Part shown: positions 1-7,352 of the stretch, one piece after another
Position numbering within the stretch: position 1 is the first letter of the stretch
Layout of the letters: every line of letters begins with the position of its first letter
NCBI GenBank assembly: GCA_002328295.1
Contig: DCXE01000003.1
Location: forward strand, 1-19,721
DNA: 19,721 nt
Source: Candidatus Peribacter sp. UBA2144
GTDB taxonomy: Bacteria > Patescibacteriota > Gracilibacteria > Peribacterales > Peribacteraceae
Direction of reading: 5' to 3'
Position numbers and translations under genes: made by a program
The notes under the pieces: generated by a model
Database searches by the model: none
What the model was told of the DNA's origin: nothing
The model's input: only the letters and a program-made list of their open reading frames with translations

Positions 1-3000
1 ACACTCGTAACAGTCAACAGTTGTAGAGGCCCTATCTGTGTTGTTTGAAGAATTATTGTCAGTTGCGGAAGTTGAGACTGCAGCATCGTTTACAATAGTT
101 CCGCCGCAGGTGTAAGTGGAAGGCACATTGAATACCACCGTGTAGCTTCGACTTGCACCGTTGATCAAAGTCAGATTATTACAGAGGATACTTGATCCCT
201 GTTTTACACAATCATTATCAGAGGCGCCTGAATTAAATGTTAGGCCTGATGGAATTGGATCCGAGACAACTATGTTAGTTGCAACATCCGGACCATGGTT
301 TTCTGCTACCAGAGTGTAGGCAACAGTTGCGCCGCGATAAACAGAACCTGGTCCACTTTTTGTTACAGATAGATCCGCATTCTTTCCTTCGTTGTCATCC
401 TGAGCGCTGTCACATCCGGGATCATTTGGATAGTCGGTGTTTCCATCATTATCATTATCTTGTCCGTCCTGGCACTCGGCCAAAGGAGATCCTTCTGTAT
501 CGTCGGTTGCTGAACTGCAGCTGAAGTCATCCGGATAGTCTGTTGCTCCGTCATTATCGTTGTCAACTCCGTCGCTGCATTCGAAACATACTACAGGAGT
601 AGTTATTTGGTCTTGGTTGTTGCTGGAAACAGGATCTGTGGCAGATGTAGAAATTGATACAGTGTTAGTTATGTTGCTCGAGCACGAATATGAACCCGAA
701 ACATCAAATGAGACTGTATAAACTCTGCTGGCACCGTTATTCAGAGTTAAGTTGTTGCAAAGAATGGAACTGCCTTGTTTTACACAATCATTATCAGAGG
801 CACCTGGATTGAATGTAAGTCCGGAAGGAATAGGATCAGCAACTACAACATTTGTTGCTGTATCTGGACCGTGATTCCTGGCACGCAATGTGTACGAAAC
901 AGTGTCGCCTGGTTGTACAGGATGCGAACTGACATCGGTTTTGGTAACGGAAAGGTCTGATGTCTTAGCCTCGGAATCATCCTGAACGCTTGAACATCCG
1001 GGATCATTTGGATAGTCAGTTTGTCCGTCACCGTCATTGTCGGCTCCGTCGTTGCAAGCGGGTGGTGGTGGAGCGTAGCCGCAGACTGTTACGGGGGTTG
1101 TGGTGTCTTCGCAATCGGTGACTGATTCTCCAATACATATGTCGTTGCCGGAGCCTCCTTCAATTTCGTCATTGCCTGGTCCACCGCTCATTTCATCACT
1201 ACCACTATTTCCTTCTATCTCATCATCCCCATCATCTCCACATGCAATATCATTCCCGTATTCACCGTCTATGTCGTCGTTTCCAGCTCCTCCAAAGATG
1301 GTGTCATCATCATTATCTCCATCAATATTGTCATTTCCACCTAGTCCACAAATTGTATCGTCTCCGTCTCTTCCATAAATGTAATCACGTGCATCGGTTC
1401 CAACAATTACATCGTTCTGATCGGATCCGCGAAGCGTTCCCTGATATGTGTATCCATCGTAAGGTCCTCCTACGATTATCCCTCCGCCGTTAACGTAAAC
1501 GGTTGCTGTTAGACCGTTGCATGTTGGAGCAGGGGAATCGTCTTCTGTGTCATCGGTTGGATCTGAGCATCCCGAGTCAGCAGGATAGTCGGAATCTCCA
1601 TCGTTATCATCGTCTTGTCCGTTATCGCACTGAGGTCCATTAGGATCGCGCTCAGAATTATCAGTTTCGCTGCTGCAACCAGGATCTCTTGGGTAGTCAG
1701 TTTGTCCGTCTCCATCGTTGTCAACTCCGTCGTCACAAATAAATGCAGCTTCGGAATCGTCTGTTATGTCCGTACAGTTTGAGTCTGCGGGATAGTCAGT
1801 ATCTCCATCGTTATCATCGTCCTGTCCGTTGTCGCACTCAGGTCCGTTTGAATCTCTTTCGGATGTATCTGTTGCAGATGAACATCCCGGATCTCTTGGA
1901 TAGTCCGTTTGTCCATCACCGTCGTTGTCAATTCCATCATCACATTCAGGAGATACAGGACAGTTAATTGAAGTGCTTTTGTTGTCACTGTTGTTACCTG
2001 AATTAGGATCAGTGGATGATGAAGAAACAGTCGCTTGTAGATTTAAGTTTCTTCCGCAGTAAATATCGGATTCTACAATAAGTCCGATTGTGAATTGTCT
2101 GCTTTGTCCATTGTTTAGATCGAAATTATTACAAAGCACATTGTTTCCATTTTGAATACAGGCACTGCTGGAGGCTCCAGAGTCGAATGCAACTCCTGTT
2201 GGGAGTGCAAGCGAAATTACAACCGTGTTGGCTGTGTCCGGGCCGTGGTTTTCTACTTCGGCGTAGTAGAGAAGCGTGTCATCCTTATCACCACTGTTTG
2301 GACCCGTAAGGCTAACCAGTTCAAGGTCTGCATTAATACCTTCTGAGTCGTCAGTAGGATCTGTACAGTTTGAATCGTCGGGGTAGTCTGTGTCTCCGTC
2401 ATTATCATCATCCTGACCGTTGTCACATTCAGGTCCGTTTGGATCTCTTTCGCTGTTATCAGTAGGACTACTGCATCCCGGGTCTCTTGGGAAGTCAGTT
2501 TGTCCATCGCCGTCATCATCATTTCCATTATCGCAAACATCGGTTCCTCGCTCATCGTTGTCACTAGGACCGGTGCATCCTGGGTCTCGTGGATAGTCAG
2601 TTTGCCCATCACCGTCATCGTCTTGACCATTGTCACATTCATCGGTTCCTCGCTCATCATTGTCGTCCGGACCGGTGCATCCGGGATCGCTAGGGTAGTC
2701 AGATTGTCCATCTCCGTCATCGTCCTGACCATTGTCACACTTATCGGTTCCGCGCTCGTCGTTGTCATCGGCGCTTGAACAGCCTGGATCTTGGGGGTAG
2801 TCGGTTTGTCCGTCGCCGTCGTTATCTACTCCATCGTTACACGCAGGATTTTCTTCGGTGTCGTCATCCGGACCGCTGCATCCTGGATCATCGGGGTAGT
2901 CTGTGTCTCCGTCGTTGTCGTCATCTTGTCCGTTGTCGCACTCATCGCCGTTTGGATCTCGCTCAGAGTCATCTTGAGCACTCGAACACCCTGGATCTTG

Positions 3001-3825
3001 GGGGTAGTCGGTTTGTCCGTCGCCGTCATTGTCTTGTCCGTCCTGACATGCGGATTCCGGATCACTTTCATCATCGTCATCCGGATTGGAACATGAAAAA
3101 TCATTTGGGTGATCCGTTGCGCCATCATTGTCGTTATCGATTCCATCCCGGCACTCCGGTGTGTGCTCTTCGTCGCTGGGGCTGGAACAGTCGGAGTCAT
3201 GCTCTATTTCACTGAAGTCATTGGCTGACGCACATCCACTGTCTCTTGGGTAGTCGGTTTGACCATCATTGTCATTATCGGCTCCGTCACTACAATCGGG
3301 CAGCCTATCAGCGCAAACAACCGTCTCGATACAGTGTGCATTTACGCTACCATAATCTGATAAAGCTTGAATTTCATACCATTTGTTTGACGAAGTGCTC
3401 CAATGCAACAACGAATTGTCTTCTGGACTCCAGTAGCATCGCGCTTTGCTTCCTGCATGGTGTTTGGTTTTTGAAACTAGTCTGCCGTATCCGGAAATTT
3501 GGCATACCCTGGTAGCGCTATCGTCATCGAATCGAATGGCGTATGGTTTGGGCCAAATTAAAACGATGTCGTCTCCGGAATTGTTTACTGCACTAGTAAC
3601 AGTACCTGACGGACTTACTGTTGTTTGTCCCCCCTGATGAGGACCTTCTTCGAGAACGTCAATTTGTCCATCGCCGTCGTTGTCACGACCGTCACTACAT
3701 TCTCCCGAAACTTGTGCTTCGGCTTTCGGAATTAAATAAAGTAATTCAAAAAGTCCACCGGACTGAAATTGAACGGTGAGCATTGCAGTGAGTGTCAGGG
3801 CACTCAAGAGGCGTCTTGACGACAT
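1..3825 (-). CDS. Giant secreted repeat protein, C-terminus beyond the window
   Basis: One frame stays open without a stop for 1275 codons from ATG 3825 to base 1, so the gene continues beyond the left edge. Residues 1 to about 37 form a signal peptide (basic SRR start, hydrophobic core, AEA-Q cleavage site). Residues about 70-165 are a cysteine-containing domain I do not recognise. After that come 17 units of the type CDNGxDNDGDGxTDYPxDPGC, which resemble calcium-binding thrombospondin type-3 loops with a flanking Cys pair. They are interrupted by three DUF11-like domains (about residues 497-620, 955-1080 and 1148 onward, with NHGPDTA and DPIPSGLTF motifs) and by an RTX-like GGxGNDxI block at about 795-900. 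The inferred role is a calcium-stabilised cell-surface or secreted stalk or adhesin; ligand and anchor are unknown. A good promoter lies just upstream. The repeats are diverged at DNA level, so they are not a recent expansion. Confidence 0.88.
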   Translation of the reverse strand, partial: MSSRRLLSALTLTAMLTVQFQSGGLFELLYLIPKAEAQVSGECSDGRDNDGDGQIDVLEEGPHQGGQTTVSPSGTVTSAVNNSGDDIVLIWPKPYAIRFDDDSATRVCQISGYGRLVSKTKHHAGSKARCYWSPEDNSLLHWSTSSNKWYEIQALSDYGSVNAHCIETVVCADRLPDCSDGADNDNDGQTDYPRDSGCASANDFSEIEHDSDCSSPSDEEHTPECRDGIDNDNDGATDHPNDFSCSNPDDDDESDPESACQDGQDNDGDGQTDYPQDPGCSSAQDDSERDPNGDECDNGQDDDNDGDTDYPDDPGCSGPDDDTEENPACNDGVDNDGDGQTDYPQDPGCSSADDNDERGTDKCDNGQDDDGDGQSDYPSDPGCTGPDDNDERGTDECDNGQDDDGDGQTDYPRDPGCTGPSDNDERGTDVCDNGNDDDGDGQTDFPRDPGCSSPTDNSERDPNGPECDNGQDDDNDGDTDYPDDSNCTDPTDDSEGINADLELVSLTGPNSGDKDDTLLYYAEVENHGPDTANTVVISLALPTGVAFDSGASSSACIQNGNNVLCNNFDLNNGQSRQFTIGLIVESDIYCGRNLNLQATVSSSSTDPNSGNNSDNKSTSINCPVSPECDDGIDNDGDGQTDYPRDPGCSSATDTSERDSNGPECDNGQDDDNDGDTDYPADSNCTDITDDSEAAFICDDGVDNDGDGQTDYPRDPGCSSETDNSERDPNGPQCDNGQDDDNDGDSDYPADSGCSDPTDDTEDDSPAPTCNGLTATVYVNGGGIIVGGPYDGYTYQGTLRGSDQNDVIVGTDARDYIYGRDGDDTICGLGGNDNIDGDNDDDTIFGGAGNDDIDGEYGNDIACGDDGDDEIEGNSGSDEMSGGPGNDEIEGGSGNDICIGESVTDCEDTTTPVTVCGYAPPPPACNDGADNDGDGQTDYPNDPGCSSVQDDSEAKTSDLSVTKTDVSSHPVQPGDTVSYTLRARNHGPDTATNVVVADPIPSGLTFNPGASDNDCVKQGSSILCNNLTLNNGASRVYTVSFDVSGSYSCSSNITNTVSISTSATDPVSSNNQDQITTPVVCFECSDGVDNDNDGATDYPDDFSCSSATDDTEGSPLAECQDGQDNDNDGNTDYPNDPGCDSAQDDNEGKNADLSVTKSGPGSVYRGATVAYTLVAENHGPDVATNIVVSDPIPSGLTFNSGASDNDCVKQGSSILCNNLTLINGASRSYTVVFNVPSTYTCGGTIVNDAAVSTSATDNNSSNNTDRASTTVDCYEC

Positions 3826-3855
3826 GTGGAAATTGGGTATATAAAAAAGGCGAGA

Positions 3856-3883
3856 ATTGTATCGCCGCTCCTTATAATGTCAA
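3856..3883 (-). promoter_or_regulatory. Promoter of the giant repeat protein
   Basis: On the minus strand, TTGACA (3883-3878) is followed after 16 bases by TACAAT (3861-3856). This predicts a start site near 3849 and a leader of about 24 nt before ATG 3825. The -10 overlaps a small inverted repeat GGCGA/TCGCC followed by six T, which could be an operator or a leftover terminator-like hairpin. Confidence 0.7.
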
Positions 3884-3949
3884 AGACATTTTCCCTTCTT
3901 TATCCCAAAAAGAACGTTGCAAGACAGTCAAGTTTGTATTTTCGAGTTA

Positions 3950-4016
3950 TTTGGCTTATTTTAGCCAAAATATGGCCCTAAACCACTCGGGCCCTTCGTG
4001 CCCTCGGATTTAGGGC
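3950..4016. terminator. Two adjacent hairpins between tRNA-Gln and the repeat protein
   Basis: The first is TTTGGCT (3950-3956) with AGCCAAA (3963-3969). The second is GCCCTAAA (3975-3982) with TTTAGGGC (4009-4016), with an inner GGGC/GCCC pairing. In the minus direction the second is followed by TATTTT, a weak U-tract. They could end the leftward tRNA transcript before the promoter of the repeat protein. The type is inferred from position and structure only. Confidence 0.4.
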
Positions 4017-4050
4017 ATTAACAAGAAATGAATGTGTTGAGGTTGGCGCA

Positions 4051-4084
4051 GCCATGAACCCGAGCAAAGCGAGTGGTTCATGGC
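4051..4084 (-). other. Hairpin joining the tRNA 3' end and its trailer
   Basis: GCCATGAACC (4051-4060) pairs perfectly with GGTTCATGGC (4075-4084). In the minus-strand precursor the right arm begins with the discriminator base and CCA of tRNA-Gln, so the 10-bp stem would tie up the mature 3' end. No U-tract follows, so it is not a standard terminator. Confidence 0.55.
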
Positions 4085-4155
4085 TGGGGAGGAGGGATTC
4101 GAACCCCCGAATGCATGGACCAAAACCATGTGCCTTACCACTTGGCGACTCCCCA
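4081..4155 (-). tRNA. tRNA-Gln (anticodon TTG)
   Basis: The minus strand folds as a complete cloverleaf. The acceptor arms TGGGGAG and CTCCCCA have the weak U1-A72 pair typical of tRNA-Gln. The D arm is normal, the anticodon stem CATGG/CCATG encloses loop TTTTGGT giving anticodon TTG, and the T arm contains GGTTCGAATCC. Discriminator G and the 3' CCA are encoded in the DNA (4084-4081). There is no intron. Confidence 0.96.
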
Positions 4156-4194
4156 ATGTGAACTATTGATACTGTATCAGAAATGCTGATATTG

Positions 4195-4308
4195 CGAAAG
4201 AAACAGAGGATGAAGAGGAAGCAGAAGATTAAGAGGGCTCTATTAAAATAGAATCTCAGGATATTATCCTCTGATTCCTCTGAATCTTCTGAATCCTCTG
4301 TTTCTTCT
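4195..4308. repeat. Purine/pyrimidine hairpin repeat, copy 1
   Basis: A purine-rich arm (4195-4236) made of variations on the words AGAGGA and CAGAAGA is followed, after about 25 bases, by a pyrimidine-rich arm (4262-4308) that is its imperfect reverse complement. The same design appears at 5162-5243 and 9946-10041. It lies in the 294-base non-coding gap between tRNA-Gln and the dehydrogenase gene. The rest of that gap is AT-rich and holds only a doubtful 18-codon ORF (4368-4312, minus). Confidence 0.8.
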
Positions 4309-4449
4309 CAATTACCAATCCACAACTATCTTCTCCGATCCGCCTACGAGGGGGTATGTTTGGGTCATGGTTTTTGTTGTTATCTACATTCATATATTAC
4401 TCCAAATTTAAGAAATTGTAAAATATGATGTCAAAATAGGACTTTTCGG

Positions 4450-5127
4450 CTATTCAAAGCGATAATCTCGTGATTTTTCATTGAAGATCAAATGTGAGTG
4501 ATTTGATGTCAAAAGTTCCATTATTAGGCTCGCTAAGTGCTTGGGGGAGTGCATGAGCTTTTCCTTTTGCTCCAGGGCTAAACCCGAAACTCCATGCCTT
4601 GCCAAGGCCGTATTTGTGGACCCTGGTAGTATGAATTTGAAGTCATAATCATGAAGTGTCTCTTTTGCCAATAATCCCATGTGATATTGGGCCATTTTTG
4701 TGAGTCCGTAGAGTGCCGGATCGGGTCGTGGTTTTTGGGAATATCGGGAGGCCATAATTGCAATCTGGGCTCCGGGATTTAGATAGGGGACTGAGCTTTT
4801 TATAAGCAGCCAAGAGCCCTTCACATTCACATCGAAAAGTAGCTCAAAATCATCTTCAGTTGAGTCCATCAGAGTGCCTCTCCTCATGACTCCAGCATTG
4901 CAAATTAGTACGTCAATCGGTGTTTCTAGCTCATTTAAGGAGTCTTCAATATCGCCTAAATCAGTAATATTCACTTTATGAGTTGTCATCCCATCAAGCC
5001 CTTGGTCAGGCTCGTCAATATCAAAGTTAGTGATGACTGCGCCGGCACCAATAAGCTCCTCGGCAAGCGCTCTGCCAATCCCGTTTGAGGCTCCGGAGAT
5101 TAATATGTGTTTATCTTTAAACTGCAC
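4450..5127 (-). CDS. Short-chain dehydrogenase/reductase (SDR)
   Basis: This is an NAD(P)-dependent oxidoreductase of the classical SDR fold; the substrate cannot be told. Numbered from GTG 5127, the cofactor motif GASNGIG is at 12-18, NAG at 77-79, the structural Asn at 101, and the catalytic Ser127 and Tyr140-x3-Lys144 (YGLTK). The length of 225 aa is a little short for the family (about 250), mainly at the C-terminus. Asp36 at the end of strand beta-2 suggests a preference for NAD(H), which is an inference. I chose GTG 5127 because a TATAAT box ends 6 bases upstream and would overlap the coding region of the longer version, which starts at TTG 5145. The gene stands alone, between two purine/pyrimidine hairpins. 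Confidence 0.9.
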   Translation of the reverse strand: MQFKDKHILISGASNGIGRALAEELIGAGAVITNFDIDEPDQGLDGMTTHKVNITDLGDIEDSLNELETPIDVLICNAGVMRRGTLMDSTEDDFELLFDVNVKGSWLLIKSSVPYLNPGAQIAIMASRYSQKPRPDPALYGLTKMAQYHMGLLAKETLHDYDFKFILPGSTNTALARHGVSGLALEQKEKLMHSPKHLASLIMELLTSNHSHLIFNEKSRDYRFE

Positions 5128-5133
5128 ATTAGT

Positions 5134-5139
5134 ATTATA
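5134..5139 (-). promoter_or_regulatory. -10 box of the SDR gene
   Basis: TATAAT on the minus strand lies 6 bases before GTG 5127, so transcription would begin at or next to the start codon and the mRNA would be leaderless. No convincing -35 is seen. Confidence 0.55.
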
Positions 5140-5161
5140 CCTCAAAACAGTGATTTAAGTA

Positions 5162-5243
5162 AGGAAACAGAGGAATCAGAAGAACCAGAGGAAGCAGAGG
5201 ATAATCTTCTGACTCTTCTGATTTCTCTACATCATCTGCTTCT
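5162..5243. repeat. Purine/pyrimidine hairpin repeat, copy 2
   Basis: The purine arm 5162-5202 (words GAAACAGAGG, AATCAGAAG, AGCAGAGGA) is followed almost at once by the pyrimidine arm 5203-5243, its imperfect reverse complement. It sits between the start of the SDR gene and the leader of rplU, which are divergently transcribed. Confidence 0.78.
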
Positions 5244-5245
5244 TA

Positions 5246-5271
5246 GCCGATTTTAACTTGTTAAAAGCGGC
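5246..5271 (+). promoter_or_regulatory. Hairpin in the leader of rplU
   Basis: GCCG-A-TTTTAAC, loop TT, GTTAAAA-G-CGGC forms an 11-bp stem with one mismatch. It ends 25 bases before the bL21 start codon. Ribosomal protein leaders often carry autoregulatory hairpins, so this is a candidate of that type. It is not a terminator, as no U-tract follows. Confidence 0.5.
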
Positions 5272-5296
5272 TCACTTCCCTAAACTACCTCGGACA

Positions 5297-5656
5297 ATGT
5301 TCGCAATTGTAGACATAGCAGGCTTTCAGGAGAAGGTTTCGGAGGGTGAAAAAATCAGGGTTCCTTTGCTTGGCGAGGAAGCCGGTAAGAAGGTGACATT
5401 CAAGAACGTTTTTCTGGTCTCAAAGAGCGATAGCGATGTGAAAATCGGCACCCCCTACGTTAGTGGTGCCACTGTTGAAGCCAAAGTTTTGGAGCACGGA
5501 AAGGCCAAGAAAATCAGAGTTTTTAAGATGAAAAGAAGAAAAAGGTATCGCCGAGTAAAGGGACATCGTCAGGACTTTAGTGATATTGAGATTGTTTCGA
5601 TTAAGGTTGGCGCTGCTGCGGCGAAGAAGGAGGTGGATGCTGGTGAAAATAAATAA
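5297..5656 (+). CDS. rplU: 50S ribosomal protein bL21
   Basis: bL21 binds 23S rRNA in the large ribosomal subunit. The protein is 119 aa, with the N-terminal beta-domain start FAIVDIAGFQEKVSEGEKI, the usual VTFKNVFLV and KIGTPYVSGATVEAKVLEHGK segments, and the basic RRKRYRRVKGHRQ signature. The tail after about residue 100 (AAAAKKEVDAGENK) is a short extension. ATG 5297 is chosen because the family begins M(Y/F)A; the frame is open further upstream to TTG 5258 but that adds a non-homologous stretch. The normal partner rpmA (bL27) is not next to it. It is convergent with tgt, separated by a perfect 17-bp inverted repeat. Confidence 0.95.
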   Translation: MFAIVDIAGFQEKVSEGEKIRVPLLGEEAGKKVTFKNVFLVSKSDSDVKIGTPYVSGATVEAKVLEHGKAKKIRVFKMKRRKRYRRVKGHRQDFSDIEIVSIKVGAAAAKKEVDAGENK

Positions 5657-5657
5657 C

Positions 5658-5731
5658 AGTGTGTAGTGGGTAGTTTGTAGTTGTTTTGAGATTTTTTCTT
5701 TGTGAATACTACTCACTACCCACTACACACT
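5658..5731. terminator. Perfect 17-bp inverted repeat between rplU and tgt
   Basis: AGTGTGTAGTGGGTAGT (5658-5674) and its exact reverse complement (5715-5731) face each other across a 40-base loop that contains TTTTTT. It sits between convergent stop codons, and the right arm contains the TAG stop of tgt (5725-5723). This suits a bidirectional terminator or 3'-end stabiliser. The arms are themselves built from repeats of GTAGT. Confidence 0.6.
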
Positions 5732-6787
5732 TACTAGCTCAATATCATTTCTCAATTTTTCCATCTCTTTAAGCGTAACACCAATATTCTGCATCTGAGC
5801 ATAAGTTTCGCCAAGTCTTTCGTTAGCTTTAACCAAGTGATGTAAGTAGCTCTTATTAAGTTCGCGACTGAACTTAGAAGGAGAGTCAGAATCAATCGGA
5901 GTGTGATCATTTTTAAATTTTGCATTTGTGATTCTCAGATCAGTTCCGTCTAACATCAGAAGTTTCCCGTGCCTTGCTATCCTCATCGGAAGTACGCAGT
6001 CGAACATATCGATTCCAAATGCTATGCATTTCTTCATTTGGCTGACGACGCCAACTCCCATCAAATACCTCGGCTTATCCTCAGGCAATAGGGGGGCGAT
6101 GGCCTCTACAACTCCTAGCATATCCTCCTCAGATTCACCTACAGCAAGTCCGCCGATAGCGTAACCGTCAAAATCAAGAGCTACGAGCTCCTCCGCGCAC
6201 TTTTTCCTTAAACTCAAATCAAGTCCTCCTTGTACAATTCCTAATAATTTCGATTCTGAATTCAGCTTCTTATGAATCTCTTTACATTCCTTAGCCCACC
6301 TAAGTGTTCTATCAACCGCCTTTTCGATATCAGGTTTAGATGATTTAGAAGGAGGGCACTCATCAAAACACATAATCAAGTCAGCCCCAAGTTTATGTTG
6401 AATGGTAATTGATTCTTCCGGACCCATAAAAAGGGGAGCTCCATCTAAATGAGAATTGAAATGGACTCCTTCATCTTTGATCTTGTTATTGCATCTGAGT
6501 GAATAAACCTGATAACCGCCTGAATCAGTCAGGATTGGCTTATCCCATCCGACAAATGAATGAAGTCCTCCAGCTGACTGAACAATATCTTCACCAGGTT
6601 GAATGTGCAGATGGTAGGTGTTGCAAAGTAGAATCTGGGCACCAAGATCAATTAAGTCGGTGTGAGTGATGCCCTTCATAGCACCAGCTGTACCAACGGG
6701 CATGAAGAAAGGAGTCTCTATTATTCCATGCGGCGTTTCTATTTTTCCTCTTCGGCCAAGGTCAGTGGTTTTCTCTAAAGTAAACAT
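5723..6787 (-). CDS. tgt: Queuine tRNA-ribosyltransferase (TGT)
   Basis: TGT exchanges guanine-34 for a 7-deazaguanine in tRNAs with GUN anticodons. At 354 aa it is near the usual length. Recognisable motifs in order are ETPFFMPVGT (24-33), LLCNTYHL (53-60), the active-site Asp88 in LTDSGGYQV, HLDGAP, FDECPP (141-146), GIVQGG, GGLAVGE (212-218), MGVG and the nucleophile Asp263 in IDMFDCVLP. Odd points: the C-terminal zinc site, normally CxCxxC plus a His in YLHHL, reads SDSPSK (300-305) with all cysteines gone, while His316/317 remain; and PTRNARHG is PMRIARHG. The queuosine genes are not nearby. It is convergent with rplU. The family call is secure; full activity is not. Confidence 0.93.
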   Translation of the reverse strand: MFTLEKTTDLGRRGKIETPHGIIETPFFMPVGTAGAMKGITHTDLIDLGAQILLCNTYHLHIQPGEDIVQSAGGLHSFVGWDKPILTDSGGYQVYSLRCNNKIKDEGVHFNSHLDGAPLFMGPEESITIQHKLGADLIMCFDECPPSKSSKPDIEKAVDRTLRWAKECKEIHKKLNSESKLLGIVQGGLDLSLRKKCAEELVALDFDGYAIGGLAVGESEEDMLGVVEAIAPLLPEDKPRYLMGVGVVSQMKKCIAFGIDMFDCVLPMRIARHGKLLMLDGTDLRITNAKFKNDHTPIDSDSPSKFSRELNKSYLHHLVKANERLGETYAQMQNIGVTLKEMEKLRNDIELVSV

Positions 6788-6874
6788 CTACGGTACTTTA
6801 CAACAATATTTGTTAAGATGTTCTCTAAATCACATTTTTTGGTTTTTGTCCCTTCTTAAGTGGCAATCTCTCCT

Positions 6875-6880
6875 TACAAT
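6875..6880 (+). promoter_or_regulatory. -10 box of the DoxX-like gene
   Basis: TACAAT lies 26 bases before the start codon, predicting a leader of about 20 nt. The -35 region (TTCTTA near 6853) is weak. Confidence 0.4.
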
Positions 6881-6906
6881 GTAATGGATTTCTTTCCCCT
6901 TATTTT

Positions 6907-7347
6907 ATGAAAAATTGTTGTATATTCTCGTGTTGCCCAAAGACTCCAGTTGGCATCGCGGGTTTCCTGGTTCGAATTAGCTTCGGGCTATCTCTGCTTT
7001 TTGTTGGCCTTACTCATTATATGACTTTTGACGGATTCAAGGGTATGGTCGCCGATGGTCTTGGACCTTTGGAACCCCTGGGGGTTTTGTGGGCCTTGAT
7101 ATTGCCTGCATTGATGATAGTTGGTGGAGCTCTGCTTGTTGCTAACATGTACAAAGAGCTTGCAGCATGGACCGGCGGACTTGCGCTTGCATCGATCCCG
7201 GCAGGAATGCTTGCAAAGCCCGTTCTCTCCGGCGCGTCGCTTGCAGATATGATGCCGGCCGCTCTAAATGCGATGATATGGCTAATCCTATTCTTGTTTG
7301 TCGTAAAATGTTCTTCCTGTTGTTCAGGAGGCAGTTGCGAAAAATAA
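6907..7347 (+). CDS. DoxX-like membrane protein with cysteine-rich ends
   Basis: A 146-aa protein with four predicted membrane segments (about residues 16-36, 57-78, 85-105 and 115-133). It fits the DoxX family, small inner-membrane proteins linked to redox or thiosulfate metabolism in some bacteria. Function here is unproven. Both tails carry cysteine clusters: CCxxxCC at 4-10 and CSSCCSGGSC near the C-terminus. These are not part of the core family and could bind a metal or form disulfides. The ATG follows a TACAAT promoter and has no Shine-Dalgarno motif. It is convergent with clpP; the stop codons are 5 bases apart and no terminator hairpin is visible. Confidence 0.75.
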   Translation: MKNCCIFSCCPKTPVGIAGFLVRISFGLSLLFVGLTHYMTFDGFKGMVADGLGPLEPLGVLWALILPALMIVGGALLVANMYKELAAWTGGLALASIPAGMLAKPVLSGASLADMMPAALNAMIWLILFLFVVKCSSCCSGGSCEK

Positions 7348-7352
7348 AGGAT

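Noticed and set aside
2253..2768. Several ORFs of 60-171 codons in other frames of the first 3.8 kb on both strands
   Set aside because: They are shadows of the giant repeat protein; their Thr/Met-rich or Arg/His-rich low-complexity products come from the repeated GAC/GAT/GGA codons of the real frame.
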